A stretch of 64,000 bases of DNA from Drosophila persimilis (GCF_003286085.1 NW_020825288.1:11098001-11162000), one strand, 5' to 3'; shown: positions 35,783 through 53,939, counted from the first letter of the stretch. Made by a program: numbers and translations. The notes: a model not told the origin generated them from the letters alone.

Positions 35783-38700
35783 AGGAGCAGAACGAAGCAA
35801 CATCAGCCAAGACACATTATGCGTCGTTTAAATAGCCATAAATCTTGCATAAAAGCACGCGTCCAGCAACAACAATGGAGACGGCACTTGACTGCAACTT
35901 TAATATGGAAAATCAGTTGGCTAACGACAACGTGGCAGCAACAGCAACAGCAGCACCAACAACACTGGATATTTGCAAAGCTAATTTAGCATCAAGTCAG
36001 AAGTTGGGATCTGAGAGCTGAGAGCACACGGGTCATCAAGTCATCAGGCGGTATGAACACCCTCCTCCTATTTTAAGTTTGACCCAAAGTCTCCGGAGTC
36101 GCCGAGTCAAATTGAATTTTGCCACCAAGGCGCTTTGCCGGCATCAATATGGACTCAAAGGGGATCAGCGCTAAATGCTGCACGCAACGTCAACGCCATC
36201 CATCTTACTTAATGTCAGCTGCAGCGAGGCAGCAGCACCATCCCCACAGCAGGAGGAACCTCCAGCACTTTCCTCATTATGCGATGACAAAACAACAACT
36301 ATTAAGAGGCGCCTGCAGAGGCAGCAGCAGCGACAGCAAGCGGAAGCAACAGCAGCGTCCACACTTTTATGATTTGCTAACGACAAGAGCTGCGTCGCTG
36401 GCTGCGTTGGCTGTTTAAAAATCAATTTCAACGCCGCATGCAGTCCTTGCAGTCCCTGGCCTTCCACCTTTAAGGCAGCAGCATCGGGGGCCCGTGTGCC
36501 TTCTGCTTATATTCCTGTCAGACAGCGAGGACGAGAACGAGGATGAGAACGAGAGCGACAACGCCTCATGCGCCTCGTACACAACAAAAGCCAATAGACG
36601 TCAACGTGATGGGAACAGGCTTCAGCAGGAGCAGCAGCATCAGCAGCAGCCATCATCGCACATCTCCCATCAGACCTAGCCCTGAGCTCCGTAGTCACAG
36701 AGGCACACAGGATGAAGCAAAAGCAGGGACAGTGGCAGTGGCAGTGGCAGTGGCAGCGGCAGCCTTTCTTTGGCCTGGCAGCCGGCATGCGTCAGGTGTC
36801 CCATTTTAATAAATTATGCAGCCTGCTAAATGCTTAAACAATTGAATTTCATATTTACATAATATGTAATGTGCTGCGACATCATTATGCAGGCATCGGG
36901 GGTTCTGTTCGGTTCGTTTCGGTTCGGCATCGTTCCACTGAAGGCGGCATGTGGCCCGCCCACAGTTTATTGAATTATGTTTCGGGCCTTGAGAGAGAGT
37001 GGCAGCCCCGGAAATATGACACAAATTGTCGCAACTTTGGGCCCAAAACTAAATGCCAGAGAATGGTTACTGTCTCCCTCACCCAATTCCTGGGTTTTCT
37101 GAGCGGCAAAATTTCATTTGACGTTTAGAATGGTTGGAGTAGACTTTATTAATTATTTCGCACTTTAACAAATGTTGGGTCATTCATTTGTGCACTTTAA
37201 TATGGCTCTTGGAATAGTTTCGACCAACACAATCCCTCCTGGAACCAGTTCTCTCGTGCGAGTTATTTATGAATTTATTCGAGCTCGGAAAATTTCTGCA
37301 AAATTAAATCATGTGCAGGGAGCATTTGCCATATTTTATTACAATCTGAGGAGCGCCCATATAGTTTATATTGCCCGCATATGTACGGGATATATGTTTG
37401 GGGAATTTTCATTCGTTTCGTTTTATATTACGCATACGCCACTTTGGCCGACACGTAGGCTCTGCCTCTGCCTCTGCGGCTGTTGAGATCTCAAATCCCA
37501 TATCCCCGACATCGGAACACATGCATGCCCAAGTGCCTAATTACGAACATGTGTCAGAGGAGCACAGGCGGCAGAGAGATTGTGTGTTGGGTGTGTGTGT
37601 GTGTGTATGGTGTGGCGGCGTCTAATCAAAACTTTTATTTGCATGAAATTAAATTCAAGCAATTGCACTTAATTTGCCAAACAGGCAGCTATGGTGAATA
37701 AACAGACAGCGCAAGGAGCGACCGGGATAAGGAAGACAGGAAGAAAAAAAAAAAACCGAAATTAAAAATCAAGCAGGCGTGGGGGACAGGGCAGGGCAGG
37801 CGGGTGGCATGGGGAAGACCCTGGGATGGAATGCGGGACCTCGGCAGAAATTATGAGCACGCTGGAGAAATCTAAGACGATGTTGGATGCTACTACTGCT
37901 TCTGCCGTTGGGCGTGCCAGTCGTAGTCGCCTTCGGAGGAGTGCCAGTCGTTTGAAGTGCCTAAGGAAGCAGACTCAACTCACACACACACACACACACA
38001 CACATGCACCCACTCCAGACGACCATAAATAAAGTATTTGATGTGCATGAAGTTAATGTCTTATTATGCCCAAGTTGTCAAAAACAAGCGACCCCCAGAC
38101 CCCACCCGACCCGACCCAACCAGATCGGGTGGCCTTCCTGCCTGCCTGCCTCGATGTTAGTTAAGGGGTGCTTAATGTGCGTGCGGGCGGTTTTATGTGG
38201 GACGCGTTTGGGCCAGGCCAGGAGAGGGCGTGGATTTTATTAACTTGAGCGCAGTGTTCGCGCCAGCTCGGTTCGGTTCGGTTTTCGGGCGCTCGACAGA
38301 CAGCGAGCGGCTTGAGTTTTGATTTGGCTTAAGTACATCAGCCGGCGCCAGTTTAATGATAACAAACTCAACACAAGTGATAACGCGTCAAATTACCAAA
38401 CAGACCGAATGGGTGTATGTGTGTGTTAGCCAAGATGAGAGGAAAGGAGAGCAAAAGAGATGATATGGGATGGGGTCTTGGGCTCAATCAATGAATCTCA
38501 ACTGGTTGTCTTGCCGACCCAGCCGCCCCGTCCCCGTTTGCGTCGTGTGTGTATTTGTGCATGTCTGGCAAAAACGAAATTAGGCAAATTTAATGAATTT
38601 ATGCTGGTGGCATCTCCTTTGTAATCCGAGTGCGCGCACACCAAAGTAAGTGACCTGCTTCGTTCTCGGTTAAGTGGCCTTGCTCGAGCGAATCCCAGGG

Positions 38701-39411
38701 CCTGGGCCCTGCGTCGTGTGTGTGTGTGTGTGCGCGTGTGGCATGGGTAAGAATGAAAATGAAAATGAGCCAAAGCCAAGCCAACGCCAGAAGCTAGAGC
38801 TGGATAGGAGGAGCAGCCTACAACCGCCTAATGTGGAAGTGGATGCAGCGAGGTGTACGGTCTGGAGGCAATTTCCCCGGCAGTTGTAAATGCGATGAGT
38901 GCGTGGAGTAAATGTTGTGTGGCTGCTTAATGCCCCACCGAGTGCCGTCACCCAGGAACCCAGGAGGGGAGAAGCAGACTAAGTAATCCAAGTCTTAAAT
39001 TACAAGAAGAGATTAGGTAATACACTCGTACTTTCCGATTCAACCGAATTTCTTCATCACAATTATTAGTTCAATTATTATGCTGGGACAGTCAAGTGGC
39101 GCCCATTAACTTACTCCCGAACTTCTAATGCTTATAGGAGTGTTCTTATTGAGAATTACGTACTTCTACGCAGGACAGGACTCTGAAGTGTAGACTGAAA
39201 GGCCCCTTAACTCTTTAGTTGGTTTTATTCAAACATATGGATTCCATCGGAGCCTTTATCGAGTCAAATTTTAAGCTTTTTGCATTTTTACCCATTTTTT
39301 CCCAATAAAGTGCTTGAAATGAAGAACCTGAAAGCGACAGTTATGCATTGGCCTGTTTAGGTGCGTAAGGTTGGTTTTGTTATATGTAAACATGGACAAA
39401 GAAATGATATC

Positions 39412-39419
39412 TATCGATA
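39412..39419. promoter_or_regulatory. DRE-type motif TATCGATA
   Basis: Exact palindromic TATCGATA, the core of the DNA replication-related element bound by DREF/BEAF-32 at housekeeping promoters and boundaries. No certain gene starts next to it. Confidence 0.4.
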
Positions 39420-41633
39420 CTTAAAGGAAAACTCCTTCATACTTTCCAAAAACTCGGGAAAAACGATGGTTTTTGATTCTATCAGGAGAAAAGCTCTCAA
39501 CATTAATTGGGATACTCGGATCTGCCCAATTTAACAATGTCCCCAGTTATTGACGCCGGCGTCCCGACTCGATCTACTGGTTTAAACGCTAAAAATGAAT
39601 TTTAAAAAAATACTTACAAGTGGGAAAAAATGAGGCCATAATCGGTGCAAACAGGTCGCAAAAAATAATAGCAAATATAAATCTATAAACGTTCAATTGA
39701 AAAAAAGCAAATTCACAAGAAAACTGGTTCAAAAAAGCTGTGCGATGGAAAAAAGCAATAGTTTTGTTTTAAATTGTTAAAACTGTTGACAATAATTTTA
39801 ATAATTATACAAAGTTTGTTTTGTTGAAGATAAAATATTGGTCCATCAGCATACATACATTTGAGCCACTGTATGTACATATGTATGTGTGGATACATAG
39901 CAGGAAGAGGGGTATGATGATAAAATAGGAATAAACGAGAATTAATTATTTTAAGCCCCGTGAACTTTTTTATGTAAATATATGGTACATAGTACTGTAA
40001 GCATAAAATGATAACTGTCCACTGACCACCAGGACAAACTTTTCCATTTGAACTTCATGGTAAATTTCCTCAAAGTTGTTTCGGTCTTCCATATCGTCCA
40101 ATCATTGCTATGGCCGCCTTCCGCCAGCACAACCCCCAACATTATCCAATTCAAGCAATTTAACAAATGACTTCCTTCTCGGCTCCACCGCAACCGCAAG
40201 TACGCGACGTCCCATCAGCAGTCGGTTGTGCCACGAATCTAACCACATTCACGTCGCCTACAGCGTCATTATCCAGCCCAAGCATCTGTACGGATGGACC
40301 AAGTGGAGCGGGGCCCAACAGCCTGAGAGCCAAACTTGTCATAAGAAATATGAGCAAAGTAGTACGAAAAAGAGAAAGGCGGAGAGGACAGACCGAAGCC
40401 AACATTTCGACCGTGTCCGCCGTGGAGGGAGAGAGGCAAAGTCGAAAGTGAATTGGCTTCATTGCGTCTAAATGTGGTGTCAGACACGGTTGACGTTGGC
40501 GGTGTCCACCCTCTAGCCGGGGCTGCCTGCAACCCACGCCCGCTCCTGCCACTGTCGATTTCTTATCTGACGCTGTCAGGGTGGTAGGAAGGTCGGGAGG
40601 GAGTGCGCTCCTCGTATTGACACTGCTCCAGTGTGCCCCAAGTGCTGTAGTACTTAATGATGTCTGAAAAAAAAAGAATTCTGCAATCACGATTGCTGTG
40701 CACCGACACCCGTTCCCGTTGTGGGACTTTTATGGGAATTCCTGGGAGGAATGGAATTCCTTTGTGTTCCAAGCTTAAGACTTAATTGAATTTAATACAT
40801 GAAATGAACCCAGAAGTGCATTGTCTCGCCCTTGGCGGTTGTTTTTTCGGTTTTTAGGTAGTAGTAGGTATACACACGTTTATTATTTTTCCAAAAAGTA
40901 AAATGAAAGTGAGAAATTCTCCTTGTACATACAGATTTCTTTTGTATTTAGTGTTAATGTGTTTCTGTTTGTTTTATGTTCTGTTTCGGTTTCTGTTCAT
41001 TCTTACTTCTTTCATTCTCTGGTTGTGCCGTAAAAAGGTATCCAAAAGTTAATGTTCCAAAAAGTAAATTGAAGAATTTATCAAACAAAGGCCGCCAGAT
41101 ACAGCGGGATGTCAGCCTTTGCTCATTGTCATCAATGGGACAGACGGGAATGATCCTTACACTTCCTCCTTCTCCTTTACATCCTTACACTTCTCCTGTT
41201 GCAGCATACACACACAACGCGCTACTTTCTTGCTTTTCTTTTCTTGGTTTTTTTGTTTTTGTTTAGTTTAGTGATAGGTTGTTGCATTAAATTAAGAAAT
41301 TATCACATCATATTTGAAAATTGGTTTTGCGTTTAAGTAAAGAGTGTTTGTTTTTGATGCAGTTTTTCAGATGGAAAAGGTCTGCCCCTTTGGGTGTGGG
41401 GCAGCAACAAATAATTTACACTTCACAAATCATTTAAACATAAAGATGCTATGTTCAAAGTGCGGTTTGTGTCGCTGAGAGTCTAGTCCAAATCCGGGGT
41501 GGTTCTTTCCTCACAAAACGATGAAAAGTACGAAAACTTAAACTTAGGCTACGAACTTAATTTAACTTAGGGCCTAGCGCTGTTTAGTTTTGCTACTGAT
41601 GAAATCTCCTGTTTCTAATAGTTTCTGCTTGCT

Positions 41634-48294
<6,661 letters not shown>

Positions 48295-48412
48295 ATTTAT
48301 TAAATTTTCTTTTGACTAGTACAGCACTTCCCACAGATTATAATTCTACTTTTACCGCAGCGCGTGTCTTACCTAACCTCGTCCAAAGTGGAAATGAGGA
48401 AGAGCGACTCGG

Positions 48413-48423
48413 CGGTGTGACCA
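48413..48423 (-). promoter_or_regulatory. Motif-1-like (M1BP) promoter element upstream of Rm62
   Basis: Minus-strand TGGTCACACCG matches 9 of 11 positions of the Drosophila housekeeping motif YGGTCACACTR. It sits about 120 bases upstream of the long-form ATG, a plausible distance for the Rm62 promoter. Confidence 0.45.
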
Positions 48424-48605
48424 AATAATCTTTTTCGGCCTATCTGGCAACAGTATTACTATTTTACAGGATCTGGCAGCCCTGATAAAACATTGCTAAG
48501 ACACCGATGACAATAAAATTAATTTCTTTTTCAAACAATAACAATTGCAGCTAGTTTTTATTGAATAATGTGGGCGGACCAGAATGCATCCAACGGAATT
48601 GCAAA

Positions 48606-48867
48606 ATGAGCGAATATACCACGAAGTCTGGCATGGTGTGGTGGTCGTATGACACTAAGCTCCAGTCGCTTCTTCCAGTTATATGTCGCAGAGCAGTGGC
48701 ACTCTTAGAGTTATAATCATGTCAAACTCATATCTGCAAAGTTTATCAATATAGAATTTTTGTCGCTTTGCATATATGTCTCTGTCTTTAGACATGAAAA
48801 ATACATCAGTATAGTGTCGGACGACCATAAAAACGTTCCAACCTCCGAGGAGGATGCCAGACTGTAA
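48606..48867 (+). pseudogene. Small unrecognised reading frame with a one-base frame disruption
   Basis: An ATG in an excellent context (TTGCAAAATGAGC) opens MSEYTTKSGMVWWSYDTKLQ and continues 36 codons to a TAA at 48714. From 48709 the next frame is open (YNHVKLISAKF ... SDDHKNVPTSEEDARL) to a TAA at 48865-48867. A single extra base near 48710 would explain the switch. Taken as one unit the two halves would be about 86 residues, with a hydrophobic stretch in the middle and an acidic, GC3-rich tail. No family recognised. It lies between the divergent Rm62 and SmG genes. It may be a decayed gene, a sequencing error in an intact gene, or chance. An intron removing the break is possible but I see no good donor. 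Confidence 0.35.
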
Positions 48868-48985
48868 TACGCTACACGCGTTAGAGTTTTTGTAACCACG
48901 CGTTAGGAAGACATTTTTGGCGTGTAGCCGGCATCCCCGCTTTTTCTGCAAATTTGTTTGGAAAATTGGAAAATATTAACTAAAA

Positions 48986-49216
48986 ATGTCGAAAGCACAT
49001 CCCCCAGAGCTGAAAAAGTACATGGACAAGCGTATGATGCTGAAGCTCAACGGCGGACGCGCTGTGACCGGCATCCTGCGCGGCTTCGACCCGTTTATGA
49101 ACGTGGTGCTGGACGACACCATCGAAGAGTGCAAGGACAAGACAAAGAACAACGTGGGAATGGTGGTCATCCGCGGCAACAGCATTGTCCTGGTCGAGGC
49201 CCTAGACCGGGTATAG
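48986..49216 (+). CDS. SmG: Small nuclear ribonucleoprotein G (SmG)
   Basis: An intronless 76-codon frame encoding the Sm-fold protein SmG. It starts [15 protein letters not shown] and contains the Sm1 motif ([24 protein letters not shown], about residues 21-44). The Sm2 motif is [16 protein letters not shown] (about 58-73) and the end is DRV. The length equals the animal family norm. SmG is one of seven Sm proteins that form the ring on U1, U2, U4 and U5 snRNAs during spliceosomal snRNP assembly. The start context (TAAAAATGTC) is good. A proximal AATAAA at 49343 would end the standard mRNA. The last codons CGG-GTA-TAG embed a potential 5' splice site that could link to a downstream exon at 49537. 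Head-to-head with Rm62. Confidence 0.96.
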   Translation: MSKAHPPELKKYMDKRMMLKLNGGRAVTGILRGFDPFMNVVLDDTIEECKDKTKNNVGMVVIRGNSIVLVEALDRV

Positions 49217-49536
49217 TGCCCGCTAATGTGCGGGCCCTACCAACAGTCGCCGTCATGGCTATCACCGTAGCTTTTATATGTAGTCTTAAGGCTCCAACAA
49301 CCACATCCACTGTATACCTTCAGAAAAGCCACAAAAATCGTAAATAAATTAATATAAATAACGAAACTATAAATACTGCTCGTGAAGGAGTTGGTTATCA
49401 TATTTAGGATTAGAATATGGATTGTGAAATGTGTTCCAGCACGTTTTTCGCGCCAAATTAGCATTTCCTATGAATGGTAAATAGCGTTATTATTATGTTT
49501 TTGTGCATATGAACTAAATCAATTGATAATTTTCAG
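49217..49536 (+). other. SmG 3' UTR / possible intron of an alternative SmG form
   Basis: Contains the proximal poly(A) signal (49343-49348). If the donor at 49211 is used, it forms the body of a 326-base intron with a branch-like ACTAAATC near 49512 and an acceptor ATTTTCAG ending at 49536. Confidence 0.5.
49343..49348 (+). terminator. Proximal poly(A) signal of SmG
   Basis: AATAAA 127 bases after the SmG stop codon. Confidence 0.6.
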
Positions 49537-49572
49537 ATTGGCGGCGAAAAGCCTTACCACAAGGAGACCTAG
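49537..49572 (+). CDS. SmG: Possible alternative last exon of SmG (11 extra residues)
   Basis: An acceptor (ATTTTCAG) is followed by eleven codons, IGGEKPYHKET, and a stop TAG. Spliced from CGG/GTATAG at 49210 in phase 0, it replaces the terminal Val of SmG with these 11 residues, giving an 86-residue form. Third positions favour G or C (GGC, GGC, AAG, TAC, CAC, AAG, GAG, ACC), unlike the AT-rich flanks, which argues for real coding use. A pair of overlapping AATAAA signals follows at 49641-49651. It could instead be the tail of another unrecognised gene. Confidence 0.4.
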   Translation: MGGEKPYHKET

Positions 49573-49640
49573 GATGTGTCAGGCGATAGCAGGATAATAA
49601 TTTTTGTTGCAAATGAATTACATTGCCCTTGCCGTCGTTT

Positions 49641-49651
49641 AATAAAATAAA
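49641..49651 (+). terminator. Distal poly(A) signals after the alternative SmG exon
   Basis: Two overlapping AATAAA hexamers 69 bases after the TAG at 49572. Confidence 0.5.
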
Positions 49652-49736
49652 TCATTTACACAAGCAAAAGGACATCGTTTGGAAAATGTAGAATATTTTA
49701 GAAAATATCCTCAAAATCATCAGAACGATAATAAAT

Positions 49737-49903
49737 ATGTTAGTTCTTGTAAACACGACGGCAGCGACCCGTTTTCGTATTTACATATGTAAGTGGACAT
49801 CGCGGAACTGTACCTAATAATGATTTTTAACATATTTGCAGGGCTCCCATTTCTCAACAAAAAGAAACCACTAAGAGTTAATTTTCGAGTTTCAGGGCGA
49901 TAA
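49737..49903 (+). CDS. Putative two-exon microprotein frame (37 codons)
   Basis: ATG at 49737 reads MLVLVNTTAATRFRIYI and meets CATAT/GTAAGTGG, a near-perfect 5' splice site at 49789. A 53-base intron carries CTAAT (branch-like) and ends TATTTGCAG at 49841. The joined frame continues 20 more codons (WLPFLNKKKPLRV ... SGR) to TAA at 49901-49903. The intron has all consensus signals and a typical minimal Drosophila length, and splicing keeps the frame open. The product would be short, basic and partly hydrophobic. No family recognised. It could also be an intron in a 3' UTR. It ends just short of the astacin poly(A) signal on the opposite strand. Confidence 0.3.
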
Positions 49904-49909
49904 TTTATT
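49904..49909 (-). terminator. Poly(A) signal of the astacin gene
   Basis: Minus-strand AATAAA 84 bases beyond the stop codon of the metalloprotease. Confidence 0.55.
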
Positions 49910-49992
49910 ATAGTCTACGGATTAATTTATGAAACTAGCAAATCAATGTGATTCATATTAAAGGGGGAAGCGAGAGCAGAGCTTAAAGGAAT

Positions 49993-51059
49993 CTACAATC
50001 CCAGCAGGTGGCAGAAGCCACGGTACATTTTGGCACGACGGCCCTGAAGGCAGCCGTACAGCTCGTTGATCTTGAGGCAGTCGATCTTGCTGATCGTCTT
50101 GCGCTGGCCGATGCGGACGCCCGGTTGCAGCGGCGTCATGGTGGGCTTTTGACCCTTCTTCTTGCTGAAGTAGAACTCGCCGTAGTGCATCACCGAGTTG
50201 TAGTCGTAGTCGAAGGCATATTTGCCCTTCTTGCGGGAGATCAGCTTGAAGTTCTTCCGGAACCGTGGCACAATGTTCTCCCAGTGGATTTTCACGAAAT
50301 TGTCGCGATCTGCGCGCGACTGCTCGTGGTAGATGCCAATGGCGTGCATCAGCTCGTGCATGATGCGGCCCTCGCTGCTGAAGCAGTGTGCGCTAGTCTC
50401 GTCCGGCCGCTGAAGCGACACGATCTGCTCGCCGCCTCGCTTGCCCACGTAGGACCAGCAGCCCTTGGGCCCTTCCTCGGGCGGCTCAATCAGCAGATAG
50501 TCCTCGACCTCGCCGTCGTAGGGAACGAACTTGATGCAGGTCAGCGAGTTGAAGGTCTTCAGGGCCTGAACAATGGCCTCCCGCTCCTCGTTCACGTACC
50601 GTGGACTGATCTCGAAGGGTATGGTGCCGTTGGGCCATAGGCGCTTCGGGTGTCGCATTGGATTAACGCCCAGTCGCAGGGTTATGTAGGTGTACGGATC
50701 GATGGCTATGTCGCCCTGGAACAGGCGGGGCATCGTTTCCGGATCATCGATGCCCAAGTCATCGTTGCCAATGTCCGGCCCATACGGATCGTACTCGTCT
50801 GCAATAGATACAGAATAATTTTATTCGAGGAAATATCTTTCTTAATTGAGGGACGGGACTCACCTGCTGCTACGCTGCTGAACTCGTGCTCGAAGAAGTC
50901 CACTCCTGCGGGATATTGGCGCGTCGGTAGTTTGGCACTTTCACTGGATGGTGGCGAGGCCATCACTAGCACTAGTACCACCACTACCACTCCACTTAAT
51001 TGTGCACACATTATAATACGCCTTGGATTTTGATTTTTCTTTTCTGTGACTATTTCCAT
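49993..51059 (-). CDS. Secreted astacin-family zinc metalloprotease (M12A)
   Basis: Two coding exons, 50864-51059 and 49993-50798, joined in phase 1 across a 65-base intron (G/GTGAGT ... TTGCAG), giving 333 residues. The catalytic zinc motif HELMHAIGIYHEQSR (about residues 213-227) fits HExxHxxGxxHE, and SVMHYG (about 267-272) is the Met-turn with its Tyr ligand. Conserved astacin cysteines are present (TCIKF, GCWSYVG, AHCF, IDCLKINELYGC). A hydrophobic signal segment (VVVVVLVLVMA, about residues 23-33) sits after a basic stretch, and a pro-region precedes RLWPNGTIPFEI. Expected role: extracellular peptide-bond hydrolysis, in digestion, cuticle or matrix. The start may be Met17 (51011), which would give a tidier signal peptide. 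The catalytic domain is followed by only a short basic tail and no CUB or EGF domain. Possibly the orthologue of CG10280 in D. melanogaster region 83, from memory and unconfirmed. Confidence 0.92.
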
Positions 51060-53939
51060 TGGATCGTTATGTGTTTACCGCGTCTACGCCATGCCATGCC
51101 GCATCCAAACCGAACAGCTGCACACAAAATTGGTAACTGAACCCCGGGACCCAAGCGGCGGGCGACTACCACTAGCGACAGCAGCGGCATCGGCGGCAGC
51201 AGCAGCAGCAGCGACTTTGCATTTTAATTTATGCAAAATGTGCGAAAATAAAAGCTAAATAATGTTGAATGTTGGGCATCCGATGGCCACGCAATCGCGC
51301 CGCATGCAAACAGATCCAAAATCCATCAGCTGGTAGGCATTGCATCTCTGAGCCGAGCTGAGCCGTGATCTCTCTGCTCAAACACGGCCCAGAGACATGC
51401 ATGGGAGATCTTGTAATTTGATGCCAACGCTCGATGGCCTACTGGAAATGGAATACACACTGGGAAAGAGTATTCCAACTGCGTTGGGGGTGTTTGATAT
51501 CTCTCGGATTTTGTTGTAAAAGCATGCACCATCGTGAAATGGGATATCTCAAAGGGTTATCACCCTGATTCTAACGGGATCAGGCTGATGGCGTGACCAT
51601 ATGACCATATTCATTCGCATTCATTCCTCAGCTCTAACATGTAACGTAACGTAACAGGTAACGTAAGGAACTGTTTAAACGGGCCATCAGCAGCCTGATT
51701 GAAACTTGTTCCATCAAACAGTTTTGCATCGTGGCTATGTAGTTGGTGTGTAAATGTGCTTGTATGCGTCTGTGCTTCGCGCGACCATTGTGGATAACAA
51801 AATATAAATATTCTCGTGGGTCTATTATCGTGTCTAGGAAGGGTATCAACGCTTTGGCTTCGTGCATGATTTGGTATTATTATTTTGTTGTCGTTGGTCA
51901 GGTTCACGTTGGCGCTAACGTTTTAATGTAATAAATTTCGCAAAATTGATTTCAACGTGGCTCCAACAGCCCCTGCCGCTGCCTAGAGCTCTGCCGGCAC
52001 GGAGCATTTCGTAAACGCTCAAAGTCAATTTTCAGCTGTCTCTCTCTCTCTCTCTCTCACTCTCCCCCCATTCTCCCATTTCCATTCCCAAGCCGCTGCC
52101 AGAGTGTCTGACTATCCGGCTGTCTGTCTGTTTGGTTTCCAATTCGTTTGTTTGTCGTCTCTGCTTGATGGTTGCTTGCTGGTTGCTCTGTCGGATGGGC
52201 TTGATATGTGACACCTTGGACTCTGAGGTGGGACTTGGAGTGGTCATCGCAGCTCTGGGCCTGCACTTTGCACCTAGCTGGGACTTTCTTGGGGGCTTCA
52301 ATTAAGCTGCCAGTGGGAGCTATTAAGTCGGCCTGTCTGTCTAATCTACATCTCTGTGTGTGGCTTATTTGACAGTCCATTTTAATCGTTCATCATTAAT
52401 TAGGCGAAATTAGTTTCCCTGTCTTAATTTGCATATTTGTTGTGCAGCAACACCAAACAACAACAGCATCTGCCCAAACGCATTTCATCGCGATAAGTTC
52501 GGGGCCAAAATGAGTTTTGTATGTGATTTGGGAATTTTCAAATTAATTAAGAGATCTCTATTGAACACATTTGGGTATGGCTTACAAATCAAATAAGTAA
52601 ATCAGAATCATAATTATTGGGCGTTAGGCAAGGATATCTATCAATCCCATAAGTCTCGTTCAGTTGGTTCCCTCCTTCCTTGATCACAAGTGTTTCCAGC
52701 TTATTTATGAGTTCTTGGACTCTTCGACTAATATTGCCCATTCGTTTGAAACATAAACATAATATGAACATACATTTTAACCATTATAAGTATTTCAACA
52801 ATTCAGAAAATTCACAAAAACATAAAACTACATAGTGATAACTAACTGAAAATGGACTTTCATGAGATTTCATTGTGAGTAGAAATAGTTCAAAGTTAAG
52901 CTCCACTATGGAGTAAGTCTAGGAATCACTCTTCACTGAAGTTACCTTTGTTTATTCCCTTATTGTTCCCATGCCCCCATTCAATCAGTCAGTTTAGCCA
53001 GCAATTGTCATAATTCTCCTGGTTGAACTCGTAAACTTGGAGCCGCTTCCCCACACGGCACTGATCCACCCATTGAAAGAGCCCAACGATGCGCCGGCGG
53101 GTCTGTCGTCGAATGAGTTCAGCCACTTGACTTTATGTGTCAGCTGGGCAATAAAAATGCGACACCGAGTAATTTTGCGCCACACACAGAGCAACACGGG
53201 GACAGGGAGAAATAGAGGAAGACCCCACTTGGCCGAAATCAAAAGCAGGCGGGCATCAAATACAAAACAAAACAAAACAAACCAAACGAAATCCAAATCC
53301 AAGTCCAAGCCAGCGACTAATTCAAAGTTGTCACGTAATAAAACACAGATACAACCGAGAAAGAAAAAACAATAAGCTACAAAAGCGAGAAAAAATCGCT
53401 CGACAAGAAATTTGCATTTTTTTTTGTCAGAGAGAGAGAGAGAGAGACAGAGAGAGACATGGAGAGAGAGGGGCGACGCGTCGTCGAGGGGCAATCGATG
53501 GCGACAAGAAATTTAACAAAGTACAAATTGTTATTTGATTTGATTACGTAATGACGTCACAAGCATGAACACACACACACACTGCGTCGCTCCACCTCCT
53601 ACCCATGAATTTCTTCGCCGACATTTTATCATCAACTGGCATTTGCTATTGTTATACTCTTGCAAAATATATCATACATAGGCTTGAACAAGATGATTTG
53701 TAATTCAAAGAAGGAAGCATATCGCAAAGAATTCATAAAGGGTATAGTACATACAGTGCCGGACTTAAGTATTAGCTCAGCAATTAAATTCCAGTTTAAT
53801 TTTATCCAATAAATAAAACAATTTTCTATAAGATAAGGTATAATATTGGGCAAACCAATGTATTTCCACGCTACAACGCTACAACTAGATATGTAAGCGT
53901 TTGGAGATTGATCTGTCGAGTCGTGCAATTGGAACGATG

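Larger units (their letters stand above)
31885..41633. other. Ten-kilobase stretch without a supported gene
   Basis: 31.9-32.5 kb is very AT-rich and may be the 3' UTR or flank of the akirin-like gene. An A10 tract lies near 32346. A long (CA)n lies at 33172-33211. CAG-rich segments occur at 35740-35780 and 36300-36360. 38260-38400 (GGTTCGGTTCGG, CGCTCGACAGACAGCGAGCGG) looks like promoter or leader DNA but no coding exon follows. A DRE-type TATCGATA sits at 39412. The GC-richer block at 40076-40690 has overlapping open frames. The last ~700 bases should include the 3' UTR of Rm62, with a candidate minus-strand AATAAA at 40879-40884. Confidence 0.5.

Noticed and set aside
38260..38400. Promoter-like sequence with GGTTCGG repeats
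   Set aside because: No coding exon or clear initiator follows, so it is not called as a promoter.
50008..50640. 210-codon plus-strand frame
   Set aside because: Antisense shadow of the astacin catalytic exon.
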